From contig NC_051093.1 in the NCBI RefSeq assembly GCF_901709675.1, positions 4,795,053 through 4,859,052 of the forward strand: a stretch of DNA of 64,000 nucleotides, in the 5' to 3' direction. Origin of the DNA: Syngnathus acus (lineage: Eukaryota > Chordata > Actinopteri > Syngnathiformes > Syngnathidae). Below the pieces are notes generated by a model that was given only the letters and a program-made list of their open reading frames with translations, ran no database searches and was not told the DNA's origin. Below, piece by piece: positions 9,246-21,700 of this stretch (positions within the stretch are counted from its first letter, which is position 1; each line of letters opens with the position of its first letter). Both the position numbers and the translations under genes were made by a program.

Positions 9246-12136
9246 TCAGGAGGAACTAAACAATTTCTTGAGTGTGGCGAAAAAGCCCTCCTCTTGTTTC
9301 AACTGGCCTCCTTTTGTGTCAAGCCTTTCCTCAAATTGCTTACCACTGCTGCCCCCTCCTGGACACACATTCACCCCGCGTCAGACATTACTCGATACCA
9401 TCTTCCGGTAAATGATCCACTTCAATTTACAAGTGAACTGATTTTTTTTGTTTTGTTGGGGGGGCTATAACAAATCAAAAGGCATTCCCACTCGTTTCAA
9501 GGTGGAGAAATGAATCGAGTGAAATGAGCAACATCTACCTGTGGCGGTTGCTGTGACGCCGTTAACCGTTCCTTCCACATTGGCCTCGTCCTCAGCGTAG
9601 CTCAGGAGTAGAGCTCTCTGCCGGTCCGTCAGCATCCTTCAAAGAGGGTTAAAAAAAAAAAAAAAAGAAGATGCAACCGGCGTTATCCAAACAGGTCAGG
9701 TCTTGCGATGAATATCCACACGTCCCCTCAAATGTCTTACTTGGGTACTCTAACTTTGATATGGACATAGTGGTCTCCAAATCCGTAGCCGCTGATGCGG
9801 GCGATTCCTTTCCCTGCCAGGTGGATCCTCTGGTCTGTCTGGACGCCTGCTGGGATCTGATCCAAGGACCAAAGTCAAATACTTGACCACTGTTGCCCTC
9901 ACGAGGCTTTTTTTTTATTTTTTATTTTTTAAGTATTTACCGCTAAATTGAGCGTTTCGTAAAGGCCTTGCGTCTTGGCCGTGCCACCCAGGATTGCTTG
10001 CGCCACAGAGACGTAAAGGTCCGAGTGGATGTCGGCGCCATCCCGTCTGAATGTTGGGCTCTTTTGGACCTGAAACCACAAACCGTTTACACTGAAGGAT
10101 GAATTCCTGTCATTTCCTTAAAAGTTTATTTACTCAAATGCAGATCTGATCTACTCACCCTAAACGTGATGAAGATCTCCTTCTTTCCAACAGGCATTCG
10201 CACCGTCTGGCCATCCTCCACTCCTGAAGGAAAAAAATAAACATTCAACAGTTATTTGATATTTGTTACTTTTATTGCCGATGGCGTTCACAATGGCGGC
10301 GTGACGGACCAGCGGGCACAGGAACCGTGACAGTTTTCCTCTGCTTGGTCTGTCCAGTCCCGCGGCAGGTGTGACATGGGTTGGAAATGACCGATCCCTT
10401 GCCGCCGCATCGTCGACAAGTAGAGCGCATCACAAACGGTCCCGTGTTCACCGTTTCCTGCGGGACATTTATTGCGGTAAGGCACCCATTTGAAAGGAAA
10501 TCTGCATTAGTGTTACAATGGTCATGGCGCATCCAGATGTTTACTAAAATGATTACGATTTGAGCCTGAGCCACATTTTGAGGTCATACATGCGTAGAAG
10601 AAGATAGTATTACCGTGCCGGAGCCATTGCAGTAGTGGCAGTGCTGGACCTTGGAGCCAGGCTCGTGGCCCTTCCCGTCACAGCGCTGGCAGGTGGCTTC
10701 AGTGTTGACTGTCATCTCCTTGTTGACTCCCTTGGCTGCCTGAGTGAACGTCAGCTCCATGAAGTACTGTGCAAAGAAAACAAAATACAAATTGGGGCTA
10801 TGCAAACACTTTTTGATAAAAATGTTGATTTCATGACAAACAACAATACTGGGAGGAGATAAAAACATAAATGAAAAGAACACCGACACCACATAATCTC
10901 TCAAAGCATCATCGTAATCTAGACAACTGACCTCCTGCGGCTGTTCAAAAATGGCATCAAAGTCTCCGAATCCGTGTCCTCCGGAGAATTCCCCAAAGAT
11001 CTTGCGGAAAAGCTCCTCAGCCTTCACGTTTTGCGTCTGCCCGGACCAGTACTGCTGCCCGCCGCCTGCCTGTCCGGCGTTGAAGCCCGCTTGGCCATAC
11101 GTGTCGTACTGCTTCCTCTTTCCTTCATCGCTGAGCACCTGAGGAATAAATGTTATAGTGGTTTGAGTCTTGAAAAAAAAATCATTAGAAAGCTAGAAGG
11201 GTAACACTAAACCTCATAAGCTTCAGCCAGCTGAGCAAATTTCTCCTTGGCTTTTGGGTCGTCTTTATTAGTGTCCGGGTGGTACTTTTTGGCCATCTGG
11301 GGGACGACAAAGAAGCACACTGTGATAAAAGAGACAAAATACGTGTTGTAAATCTGCCCGGCAAATGCGGACCTGATAGTAGGCCTTCTTTATCTCCTTC
11401 TGGGTTGCTGTGCGAGGTACCCCAAGGACCTGGTAGAAGTCCTGCTTATTGTTGGCTGAAGTGCTTGTATGAAATCCGCATTGAGCTGCTTTGAATCCTG
11501 GGGGGTTAAAAGACAGCACAGCTCCTCTTATTTATTGTGTTATTTGTTTATTTATTATTTACTCATCACTCTTATTATTCATTGTTTGTGCCTTCTTGTT
11601 TTTATTTTGTGTTGTTTGCTTGTATGTATGTCGTGTACTATGTCTTGTCACCGTGGGATAGTGGAAACGTAATTTCGATTTCTTTGTGTGTCTTGGCATG
11701 TGAAGAGATTGACAATAAAGCAGACTTTGACTTTTTAAAAGAAATACAAGTTTTGGTAGGGAGTATCAATTATGAAACAAGAAAAAAAACTTAAGTCAAA
11801 CGAACACTCAAAGAACAATATCAAAGAATTGTTAGATAATTCATATCGAACTGCAAAACAAAAATGACACCTAAATAAAGCCTAGCATTAGCCCAATGCT
11901 AAAACCAAACGTCACAAACCTGGTAGCCCTCTCAATGTCAATCCTTTCCCAACAGCGCCACATGCCTTGCTCCCACCGGTCCAAAGCGTCCCGGTTCCAA
12001 ACGTGCAGACGCCCCGGAGCGAGCCACGAGAAGCGGTGACAATAGCGCCCGTCACACGGAGGTGCCGGTGGTGCCCAGACGACACGATGAGAGTTAACCA
12101 GCGTGAGGAACAGCGGGCAGCAGAAGACGCCATCAT
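9246..12136 (-). CDS. dnaja3: Mitochondrial DnaJ co-chaperone A3 (Tid1)
   Basis: Eleven coding exons: 11920-12136, 11373-11497, 11213-11296, 10932-11138, 10614-10766, 10310-10457, 10159-10223, 9941-10069, 9741-9856, 9539-9636 and 9246-9358. They join in phase to 484 residues (human 480). An Arg/Ser/Ala-rich mitochondrial presequence covers roughly 1-85. The J domain follows with HPD at 120-122, then a Gly-rich linker. The zinc-binding region has four CxxCxGxG motifs: CQRCDGKG (from 237), CHYCNGSG (from 254), CRRCGGKG (from 276) and CHTCRGTG (from 290). The substrate-binding C-terminal domains come next, and the tail ends [15 protein letters not shown], matching the long human isoform. It stimulates mitochondrial HSPA9. 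Two adjacent ATGs begin the frame; the first (12136) is used here, and the second has the better Kozak context. Confidence 0.95.
11540..11745 (+). mobile_element. 3' tail of a fish LINE-type retrotransposon
   Basis: Sequence rich in TTATT and TTTTGT leads to a GTGGAAACGTAATTTCGATT-like stretch and ends at GACAATAAAGCAGACTTTGA. I recognise this as a common 3' end of interspersed elements in percomorph fish genomes. It has no ORF, lies antisense in dnaja3 intron 1, and is a 5'-truncated copy. The family name is not certain. Confidence 0.6.
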
Positions 12137-12181
12137 TCCCTCACTTATGGTGCACTGCGCATGCCCGGAAGTCAACGTCAC
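12137..12181 (-). promoter_or_regulatory. dnaja3 promoter motifs (NRF1, ETS, CRE-half)
   Basis: Just upstream of the dnaja3 start lie TGCGCATGC (12156-12164, NRF1-type), CCGGAAGT (12165-12172, ETS/GABP-type as read on the plus strand) and ACGTCA (12175-12180). NRF1 and GABP are known regulators of nuclear genes for mitochondrial proteins, which fits this gene. Confidence 0.55.
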
Positions 12182-13477
12182 TGTATTGTTGCGTCATATT
12201 TGTTCTGGAAATTTACCTCTTGAAATGTATGAATTGAAAAAATGGATAGTTAGTACTAACGTGAAAAGCAGGAAAATAGGTTTCCAAATTAAAGTTGTTA
12301 AAATTGTAAAATATGGTTCAAATTAAATAAATATGAGTTCCTTTTAGGAGCGTGTAGTTGGCAGAGCAAACGCTGCCACCTGCTGGTGTTTATGAAACCT
12401 TTTATTTCGTATCAATAGATACCATAAGAAAGCATCATCCATTTGAAAAAGTCTGAAATACACTTTTTGGGAAGAAATATAGATTACGTTTTTTTTACAA
12501 TAAAATCCAGTTAATGTTTTTATGATAACAGGAGAATCCTTTATGATAACTGTATTGCATCAAGGTCTAAAAAATCTTTAGCTTTTTGTGTTATCTCAAG
12601 TAATAAATGGCCAGAAGAAATTTGACCAGAATGACAAATTACATAAAGGCAATAATCATGACCACCTGAAATCATTTTTATTATTTTTTGTCTTTATTTT
12701 TTAATACACGCTGAAGCCTATAAAGAATGCAATTAATTTATTTTCGTTCGGCATCTGTACATTACACCTACACATGTATTTATTTACGGGGTAAAAGAAA
12801 TACTTTTCTCCCTTAATAATAAAATAAGTATCAATAGCAATAACATCAGTCAAAACTTTACCACATTACTAAAGTGACTTTAGAGAAACAAAATTTACAT
12901 TCATATTGTACAAACATTTTGTGGAACCGCGCAAATGGCGAACACGTCAGCCTTAAACTGCACAGAAACAGTGTTTGCATGCTTTTTCTGTGCTTGATTT
13001 GGTTTTCTCATTATGTTGGCTCAAGTGAACACTTGTTTGAGTGTGACTGGTTGTTTATTCAGAGTATAACAGACTTTCCCCCTCTTCTCGCCCAAAGTCA
13101 GCTTGGATAAGTTCCAGCTTTCCTGTCATCCTAACTAGGATAAGAGGAATAAATCAGATCCCCAACCACCAGGCCGCGAACTCGTACTGTGCGGCACAAA
13201 ACGATTGTAGAAAAAGATATTAATTTGTAAATCTGCATCTTAAAGTTTTGATTTATAAATCCGGCACAGACGGGACAGAAGAAAGACGCTCACAATTTCC
13301 CCAAGATGGGACCGGCAACAACAACTCCATTGAGTGTTGCTAAAGCTAAGCTAAAGCTAAGTTGTGTTGTTAATCACTTGTTGAAAAATTGCTTAACGTG
13401 AAACCGGTCTTCAAAAAGAGTTTGGGGACTATTGGTTTGATGGAAAAAAAAAAGAACAAACCACGGAGGTCGTCCAC
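12182..13477. other. Intergenic, dnaja3 5' side to otopetrin 3' side
   Basis: AT-rich with no supported ORF. A minus-strand AATAAA at 13054-13059 could end the otopetrin transcript, giving a UTR of about 420 nt. Short GCTAAA-type duplications occur near 13337-13360. Confidence 0.4.
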
Positions 13478-16343
13478 TTAAGAGATGACAAACACTTCCA
13501 AGAGGGCGGCCACTGAGTGCATGCGGTAAAAGATGGCAAAAGGCAGTCCGACGTTCACGATGGCTGCCCACATGTTAAAGTCGTAGAATTCCGTTTCAGC
13601 CGGGTGGTCAAACTGGGGGCGAGCGCCGAACGCCGGCATGATCCACAGCTGGCGAAAAGAAGCAAACGTTAGCAATTTTGTTGTTTTAAAATAGTTGAGT
13701 GTAAAAGATCAGCGATGGGTTGATAAAACGATACTCACAATGATGTTGGCCAACATCAAAAAAACGGAAACTTCCTTCAGGACTCTCCTCTTCCACGTCA
13801 GTTTATGCGGGTAGTGCACGATGCGGTCAAACGGGTTCACCGCCGGCACCTCCATCTCAGGCTTGGCTCTTATTTCCGATCCTTGCAGACCATGCATCTC
13901 TTTGCTGTAGTGCTCCACGGCGTAGATGTTGGTCATCGTGGTTATGTGCTCATGATGTTGTTCTTCGTGGAAAGGCTCCCGGTGGAGACCTTCGACGATG
14001 AAGAAGTTCTGCAGCCCGATCTGGATCACCATCAGTATAGCCCAGGTCAAGTTGAGCCTGTTAAGGTGGCCCTGGGCTCCGGATGCCACCATGGCGACTA
14101 TCGTGAAGTAGCTGATGATGAACTGCCCCATGGAGGTTCCCACCAGCAGGCCCACGTCCAAGCTACGTGTGGGGTTCTTCTCTGAGTCGTGTTCCCGGCG
14201 GTCCAGCTTGTAGATGGTGGTGCCGACCAGGGTGGCCACCAGCATCAGGCTGATAATCACGATGTTTATGACAAAGTGGATCAACAGCGCTTGGTCTCTC
14301 TTGCTGTGGTCATCTTCTTTGTCCTCATTCATGTCCATCTCGTACACGATGAATGTGGCCAGGCCGGCGAAAACCAGCAGAACGCCCACCAGGGGGCCAA
14401 TGAGTGCGTCTTTCAGGTGGAACTTGTGTGCGTGGCCGTGGCTGTGCGGGTCGTGGGCCTTGCCCAGTCGCCCGACGTTTTTCCACATGACGTAGGCCAT
14501 GGCCGAGGCGAAGAGGCTGTACTCGATGTTGAAGGGGTACAGGTAGAAGTAGGCGTCTTTGAACATGGTACAGGACGTGTGGCTGCAGTTGCATTGGTCC
14601 TCGCCGTAACTCGCTGCGGCGGGAAAAGAACGCGAGCTTATCAGATCCGCTTTGAAACTCAAATGTGGTTTTGAGCTCAAACGATTCTCAAATGGCATCT
14701 TCTGTACCTTTCTGGATGTAGATCATCCGTCCCCAGATCTTATGAGAGCTGTTGTCATGGTGGTCGTCGGATTCGTGCGTGTCGTTGCCGTGTGCGCCGC
14801 CGTGGTCGCCGCCGTTATCGCTGCCGTGGTCGTCGCCATGGCCGCCACCATGGCCGCCACCATGGCCGCCGCCGTCTGGGTGGGCTGTTTGGTGCAGGGA
14901 CTCGTCCGTGACCGCAGCCATCCACAAAACCAGATTAATGGAAAGGACGAGCATCAGACCGCACCTGCCGGGAAATTATTCAATCCAACTTAATTCCTCA
15001 AAAATCTTTTATTTACGACACATAATGTTTTATTGCTGATCGATCCATAATAGCAACTTATAATGACAGACGGAACAATAAAAAATGCTTTCACTAGATG
15101 GTAGAAGGTCAGGCCATGAGATTTTCTCATGACTATGTGCCTGAACCGGATTTTATTTAGTTCATAGTTGACTGCCCGGAAAAGGCAAAGAATGGTGGTG
15201 CCAATTTTTTTCTCGATTCTCCACCTATTAATACTTGCGTTGCTGCTGCTGTGACGCAAAAACGTTTTGTGGTTGCTTCGCTGGTGTGGCAGAAATCCAC
15301 CTTTAGAGACACAGGCAGCTTCATGCATGTGTTTGAATGGAATGATTTGAAAATGATTTCCTATTGTGAAGGCAGATTTACGCTTAAGCACTTCTTTGTA
15401 TAATGAGATGGAACTTGAGTCTATTCTCACGCTCATGCAGTTCAGAATTTAACCGAAACATTTAGGGGAAAATAGACCGCAAGAGTCGAACAACCAGTTC
15501 AGAACCACTTGTGACGTCAATCCAGAACTCAGCGTCAACGTGTCTATCCATCCATCGTCCGTCCATGTTTTTGTACATATATTAAAGGGCCGTTGCCTGT
15601 TTTAAAGTCAAAAATCCAAATCGTGGCTTACCGTGTAAGGTTCCTTTGGAGCTGTACGCAGTCTTTGGCATGGACCCACAAGAAATATGTCTGATAACAA
15701 ATTTCCCAGTTAAAACTTTTCGGGGTCATTCCAACAATAACTATTGTAATGAGCATGCACACTTGACATTTACCTGCACAACAATGAAAATAAGTTGGAT
15801 CACAGGAAAAACAATCTTGATGGCCGACTCGCAGTGGAGGTAGCCGACGTAGCTCGCTATCTTGAAAATGTCCATGATGATACTGAGGAGTCCAAAGAGC
15901 ACCATTCCTCCTGCGGAGCAAGATGGACATTATGTTGACACTTATGTATTCGGACCCCCCCCCCAAATATGGATTTGTCAAGATTCCATACCCCTGAGCC
16001 AAACGGGTCCGGCGTGTTGGTCCCTGTAAGCCACCGCTTTATCAATTCTGGCCGTGAAGATGATGTAGTAGATCATCCAGATGCAAGTGAGGATGAGGAT
16101 GATGACCATGAAAACCTGGAGGTCGGACATACTGATGTCGACGTGCTCGTAGGCGCTGCCGCTCACCAACGCGATGCCCAACATCAGGATGTTGATAAAG
16201 ATGACCCCGGACAAAATCCATCCCCAGTTTCTGTCCCTTTCCTTATTGGGAGAACTCGTTTTTTTGTTCGGGTGCTCGGACTCGCCCGTGTTCTCCGCCA
16301 CGGCGCCGTGGTGGGAGTCGCCGTCGTGACCGTCTTTGCTCAT
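13478..16343 (-). CDS. otop2: Otopetrin proton channel, OTOP2-like, His-rich copy
   Basis: Six coding exons, 15992-16343, 15774-15910, 15632-15690, 14708-14964, 13739-14613 and 13478-13648, join in phase to 616 residues. Otopetrins are twelve-helix proton channels opened by external acid. Family blocks are HAGPVWLRGGMVLFGLL, TYFLWVHAKDCVQ, YLYPFNIEYSLFASAM, MWKNVGR, NPTRSLDV and LWIMPAFGARPQF. They resemble OTOP2 more than OTOP1 or OTOP3. The loop after the WMAAVTDESLHQ helix (residues 207-257) holds 12 His among Gly and Asp. A second His cluster (322-334, HDPHSHGHAHKFH) follows MWKNVGR. The start at 16343 assumes an acceptor ending ACCCTGCAG just before it. An in-frame ATG at 16421 would add 26 residues with five Cys. 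Confidence 0.88.
14837..14870 (-). repeat. Coding triplet-like repeat in otopetrin loop
   Basis: Three copies of a CCATGGCCGCCA-like 12-mer encode the GGGH units of the His-rich loop. It probably grew by replication slippage, and its length may vary between individuals or species. Confidence 0.7.
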
Positions 16344-18457
16344 CCTGCAGGGTTCACAGAGCTTCCCGTCGGCCAGACAGTTGCATGGGAAGCCCATGTT
16401 CAAGCACATGTCCTGCGACATAACATTGCATTTGAATGACCGGTGGCATCTGTGCGCCTTTTCGAGACGTGACTGGTTTTACAAGCTTGCCCGCTGTTTG
16501 CCGTTCCCCGTAAAGATCCCGCCCATGTGCAAATGTTTCCGTGACTGGAATCAGCATAATTGACACTTTGAGATTGCAACACAGGTTCGGCTGAGTTCGT
16601 CAGCAAATGGCACATAGTTTCCATCTGTTGCCAAAGTCACAATACTCAATACTTGTGCTTCATACAAAGAGGAACAATACAAACGCACTGAATAGAGATT
16701 TTTACTTTCACCTATAGACAGTTGGCAAAACTTTTGTAGTGTTCACACAGTGATGAAAAACAGCTAAGTAGCGTTAGCTCTGATTTTCACACCATTTAAA
16801 CAGCATATTCTAATATGTTTGCTGACTTTAATAAATTATTTAAGCATCATTTAACCTTATAAACAACTCATTAAGATTTACGCTTTTGTAAGAGTGACAG
16901 AGCAACACTGTAAACCGGCTAACAAAAAAAACTAAATTACTAATGCTAACAGGAATGATGCACTTTTCTGTAACGTTAATAAGTCTCATGTGCGCCATCA
17001 TTATTAAAGACTAATAAGTCCCCAAAATATCAATAAATCAATCAAAATCTCATCTACAGTTGAGTTTACCGTTGTCTATTTTATTTTTATTTTTTCTTGC
17101 ATCTGCGGAAGGTAACAAGCCTATTTTGAAAAAAGTAACAAGCCTATTTTGACAAAGTAAGTAATAGAAAGTACAAATGTCCGTTTTCAAATGAAGGCAT
17201 TAAAAGTAAAAATGTCAGATTCCTAATAAGTCTTTGTACATTGTTAACTCTCACCAATAGCATGCATTCATTCAAAATACCCCCAAAAAAGAGAATGTGG
17301 AGGTTGGGAACTTACCTGTAGGCTAACTGGACCGCAAGTGTGGGATGCAGAGGTGTCCATTCCCCTTTTTATAAGCACCCAAACAGCTGGAGGAGCCATA
17401 AAGGTCAATAAATCTGTCGTGAGCCGCAAAACATATTGTGGCCAAACAAGGCCTGTTTTGCTCAAAATATTCCACTAAAGTTCAAAACCTGATTCCCGGT
17501 AATACCTTTTTTTCCCCTAATTCCCATCGCACACTGAAACCGGTTCCTCCTCATAACACACATCAAATGTTCTGTTTGTATATAATTTCTTGACAGTTGA
17601 CCTTTATGTACATTTTACATTATGAACATCCGAATTTTCTCATTTGCAGGACCGGTAAAGCCAACTTTGACTTGACTGTCACAATTTCAGCATGATGGAA
17701 ATTCACTGAATAGGCGTGAGAAGCAAGTACATTTGCCTATCTTTGATTTGATGCTTGAAATGAATACTTTCAGGTTTTTAATGCTATTCAAGGCTCCTAT
17801 TTTGTCTATTTCTGTGCATTGTCATGCAGGTTTCAATTGAGTCCCGTGTGAGAACTCGGATGCAACCATTTTTTTAATATACTTTTTTTTTTTTTATTAG
17901 TTGCCATGCAAGATGCTTGTCAAGGTGGAGGCAGGTGGAGCGCATTTTAAACATTGCAACAGCCCGTATAAAACGTAGAACCTTCCTTGTATGCGCCTGT
18001 GGTTGTAATCAGACACATCAGGCTTAAAATAATCTCAACCTGTTCCAATGAGGAAGTTCATTTAGGTCATGCATATATGCTTCCAGTGAAGTGAGACTTC
18101 AACACCAACAGGTTTGAACAAGGCCCAAAATTTCCACCTTCCAGTCAGTCAATAGGTCAGGGAACGTTTTGCCAATAAAGCCTGATCATCAAAATCTATT
18201 CAGAAAAAAAACAGTGGGCAAAAATCAATACCAAAAGAACAGTACGTAGAAATGTTGCTGCTATAATTTTTCGGTTGCAGCAGTCGTAGTTATTTTGGTG
18301 GTACCAGTAGTAATAACAAAGATGTAATCATAGAAACAGTCGTAATGATGGTGGTAGTATTTGCTCATTATATTTGGAGTACTCGTGAGGGTCCCTCATG
18401 TGTGCGTGTTTAGGAGCAGATCGGCCACGGGGGAGCAGTGTCTAGGCTGCCTGAGCG
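16344..18457. other. Divergent intergenic region, otopetrin and ush1g 5' sides
   Basis: This region separates two head-to-head genes. The left end may hold a 5' exon of otopetrin, and the GC-rich right end (from about 18410) is probably the ush1g 5' UTR. It contains an 18-bp direct repeat, GTAACAAGCCTATTTTGA, at 17112-17129 and 17135-17152. No other gene is supported. Confidence 0.4.
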
Positions 18458-18714
18458 ATGAGCGACCGCGTCGTCGCCTCCCTGGATACCAGCGACGCGC
18501 ACAAGTCTTCGGGACTCGGGAGAGTCCGGACACCGACCGACTGACCGACGCTCCGGTGCGGCGGGTGGGTGGGAGGGCGACTCGGCAACTCCGCTATGAG
18601 GTTAACGACGAGGACTACGGCGTTAGCGGAGGTGCCGCTTTACTGGTGTTACTGGCGTTACTGGAAGTGTCGATGAAGCCAAACGAGCCAGGACGGACTA
18701 ACGGGTCGCCATGA
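18458..18714 (+). promoter_or_regulatory. Three upstream ORFs in the ush1g leader
   Basis: uORF1 spans 18458-18544 (28 aa), uORF2 18596-18676 (26 aa) and uORF3 18673-18714 (13 aa). The uORF2 stop overlaps the uORF3 start as ATGA at 18673, and the uORF3 stop overlaps the ush1g start as ATGA at 18711. This predicts termination-reinitiation control of translation if the transcript begins upstream of 18458, which the sequence alone cannot show. Confidence 0.6.
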
Positions 18715-21700
18715 ATGACAGGTACCACAAGGCGGCCCGGGACGGCTACCTGGACCTGCTGAGGGAGGCCACACGCAAGGACCTCAACGCGCCCGATGAG
18801 GATGGCATGACACCGACGCTATGGGCGGCCTACCACGGGAACCTGGAGGCTCTGCGGCTCATCGTAGCGAGGGGGTGGGTACAAAAAAAACAAAAAACTC
18901 CCGAAAGCCACCTCATCGGGCACACCTACACTTACGTGGCAAAGCAATTCCAGACAGGTGTTAAGGGGTTGTAGTTGCGTAATTGTTTCTATGTACTTTC
19001 AGTTTTAGCCATTTATTAAAAAAGTTAAGCAAAATATAAGAAATACGTGTCTGCGATGCAATCACAAAGCAGATTCGTTTTTATATTTGAACAAACCTCC
19101 TAAACACACACAAACCTTAAATGGTGAGAATGTCTCGTGCAGCTTGTAAAATCCGTGAAAGCCTCTATCACACAATTGCCCCATTGTTAATAATTGTATT
19201 ATTTATTTGTTAATTAGTACGACTTCACAACAAAACTTAAACAATGGGAATTGTTTGTTGGTGAAAAGGTAAGGCGTAGGTGGGGAAAGATGATTCAATT
19301 ATGATGAAATCAATTGGTATGAAAATGATTCAAATAACCATTTATGGAAAAGTCACCAGTTTGTGATGAAAAAATGAATCCATCTATTGGATAACCTTAA
19401 ATGAGATTTATTTAATATGCGACTTTGCTACTATTTTATGTATTTATTTTTTTATCATTTTTAATGGACAACATTCAATCTCTCATTTGAGAATGCTCTT
19501 GCTTGTATTTGACCAACCCCAAAGTCTGCTAGGTGAAGGTGCACATGGTGTATATTGTATGACATTAGAGGAAGACAAAGATGCGGAAGGTCCTAGACGT
19601 GGCGCCAGCAAATGACTGGAAGCAGCAACAACCAGGCAGAATTTCTTGTTTGGTGACTGTTTTAAAAAAACATGAGCCTTTGTTCGGGGGTGGGAAGACT
19701 TTCTATGAATTTAAGAGTTTATTCTAACCTGGATTTTACATTTAAATAGCAAATAATAATTGGATAACTGATAATTGAACTAAATAACTGTCCATCAAAC
19801 ATACAGATTGACTTTTTTTCCACCCTAGAATCAATTAGTTAAAATATATTTATAAATAACAAAATAAAATATATTAGTCATATGCATTTCACACACCTAT
19901 TTTATTGCTAATTTTACACGTATACGTAACAATCAGAATAGGTTATGAGGTTATTTTTCAAATAAATAGTCGATTATTGAGATAAACGTTTTAAGCAGTT
20001 ATTTTTAATGAGTTGTTGAACTTGTAAATCATCCTTGGTTTCCCAACTTGGACACATTAAGACGCGATAGACGGCCTAACGAAGCTAGCATTGATGTTGC
20101 ATTGATTTGAACACCAATGGTGCAGCAACTTACGTGGACAAGCAGTTTAATTTAGCTCCTCTCCAGAAAATGATTAATATTACTACAGCTAACTGAGCAG
20201 TCATTAGTGTAATATACAATATGTATAAATTAGCCTGCCCGCTACTGCCCACGTAAGGAACATCCACCTTTATTAATTTTCTACTGAATCTACAAATGAC
20301 CTGGCCCACCTGTTTTGAAAAATCTTGCTGCCCTTGAGCACAAAGATGTGTCCGACTGCACTACCCTCGATTGTGAGCAATACACAAAGGCAGAAGATAC
20401 TTAGTTATCTTTAACGCCCGGCAGGGTGGTTTAATGACGACTCTGAAATGTCACTACGCCGTCACGGCGTTCAAGGTCATGTGCGAGTTATCGCATTTCA
20501 TTAAATGCTCTTCAGCCATGCGTTCCCTCTTCAATATTTTACTGCGCGCTCGCCGGAACGTCCACGTTGGGGCCCGTAAAAAGCATGTGAATTACGGCGC
20601 CTCCCTAAATGGTCGCACTGTTATGGATGCCGTTGGTGTGACACTTTAACAAGAGCCGGCGGCCATCATTGTGACTTTTATAACGTGGCTGTTATCACAA
20701 AAGATCGCACTTGATAAAATAAGCAGTGGATCGTCCGTTTAGAAGATAAAGCGGCACGGCGACATTTGTGTTGGCCTTTTACATAAACATCCTGTTTGTC
20801 GGAGCTGTTTAAACAAAATTGTGACCAAGGGGGAAAAAATCAGAAAATGGGCCGACTTTTAGTGGAAGCACAAAAGCGTGAGGCACCGCTAGGATGGTAA
20901 AGTACAAAACAGGCTCATCGTTAACGGCTGACCTGTTTCGCCTGCAAGTCAGAAAAATGGGCCTATTATGAAGCCGCCTTAATTAAAGCCTGTGTCACAT
21001 GAACAAATAATTCATGTCCTGTGAGGCTGTCATATTAGAAAATTACAAATCTTTACCACATCTCGTGATCAAACACAAGAAATCAGACGATGATACGAGT
21101 AGTCTGCTGAACAAAACAAAATCTACCAATTCCCACGGAATCTGTGCAAACAACCGTCCCCGCAGGCCTGTAAGGACATAGTATCCCTCGAATGATACAT
21201 CATGTGCTAACATAAATAACTGCCATTGAATGATAACGATGCTCGGCAAACGGCCGTTATGTAAAGCAAACGTTCCGTAATGAGATAAAAGACACTCGAG
21301 GGGTAAACAAACGGACGACCCTCTCGTATTCAGCATTTTCAACGACGGCACATAAATTAGCACGCATAAAGCTATCGCCATTCCTTACGTTATGTAATCC
21401 GAACTGAGAATATCATAAATGACTTCAAATACAATTTTAACATAGATAATCACGTCATCTTTTAATGTTTATTTATAGCCTGTTGATGATTTGTTTGAAC
21501 CTTGTGGCACATCATTTAAGTACGCAGCCTAGAACTTAAAGCAGCATGATGTCACCTGAAAAGCACATTTATACATTTTCCGATATTTAAATGAGTTCAC
21601 AGGTTTCTTAATTGAAGGTGTGTAACAATAGGGAAAAATGGGAAAATCTTTTGATGCAACCACACAAATTACCCATTCGGCGTCCACTCGGCACTTTCGA

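Noticed and set aside
8939-9470. Several plus-strand open frames behind hmox2
   Set aside because: The minus strand here holds the last dnaja3 exon and its 3' UTR; no acceptor or family match supports the plus frames.
14189-14674. Plus-strand 161-residue open frame rich in Val and His
   Set aside because: Antisense to the large otopetrin exon; it has no splice or family support.
18361-18714. 117-codon open frame ending at the ush1g start
   Set aside because: It begins in sequence likely upstream of the transcript and has no family likeness. Only its last part (uORF3) is kept as a regulatory uORF.
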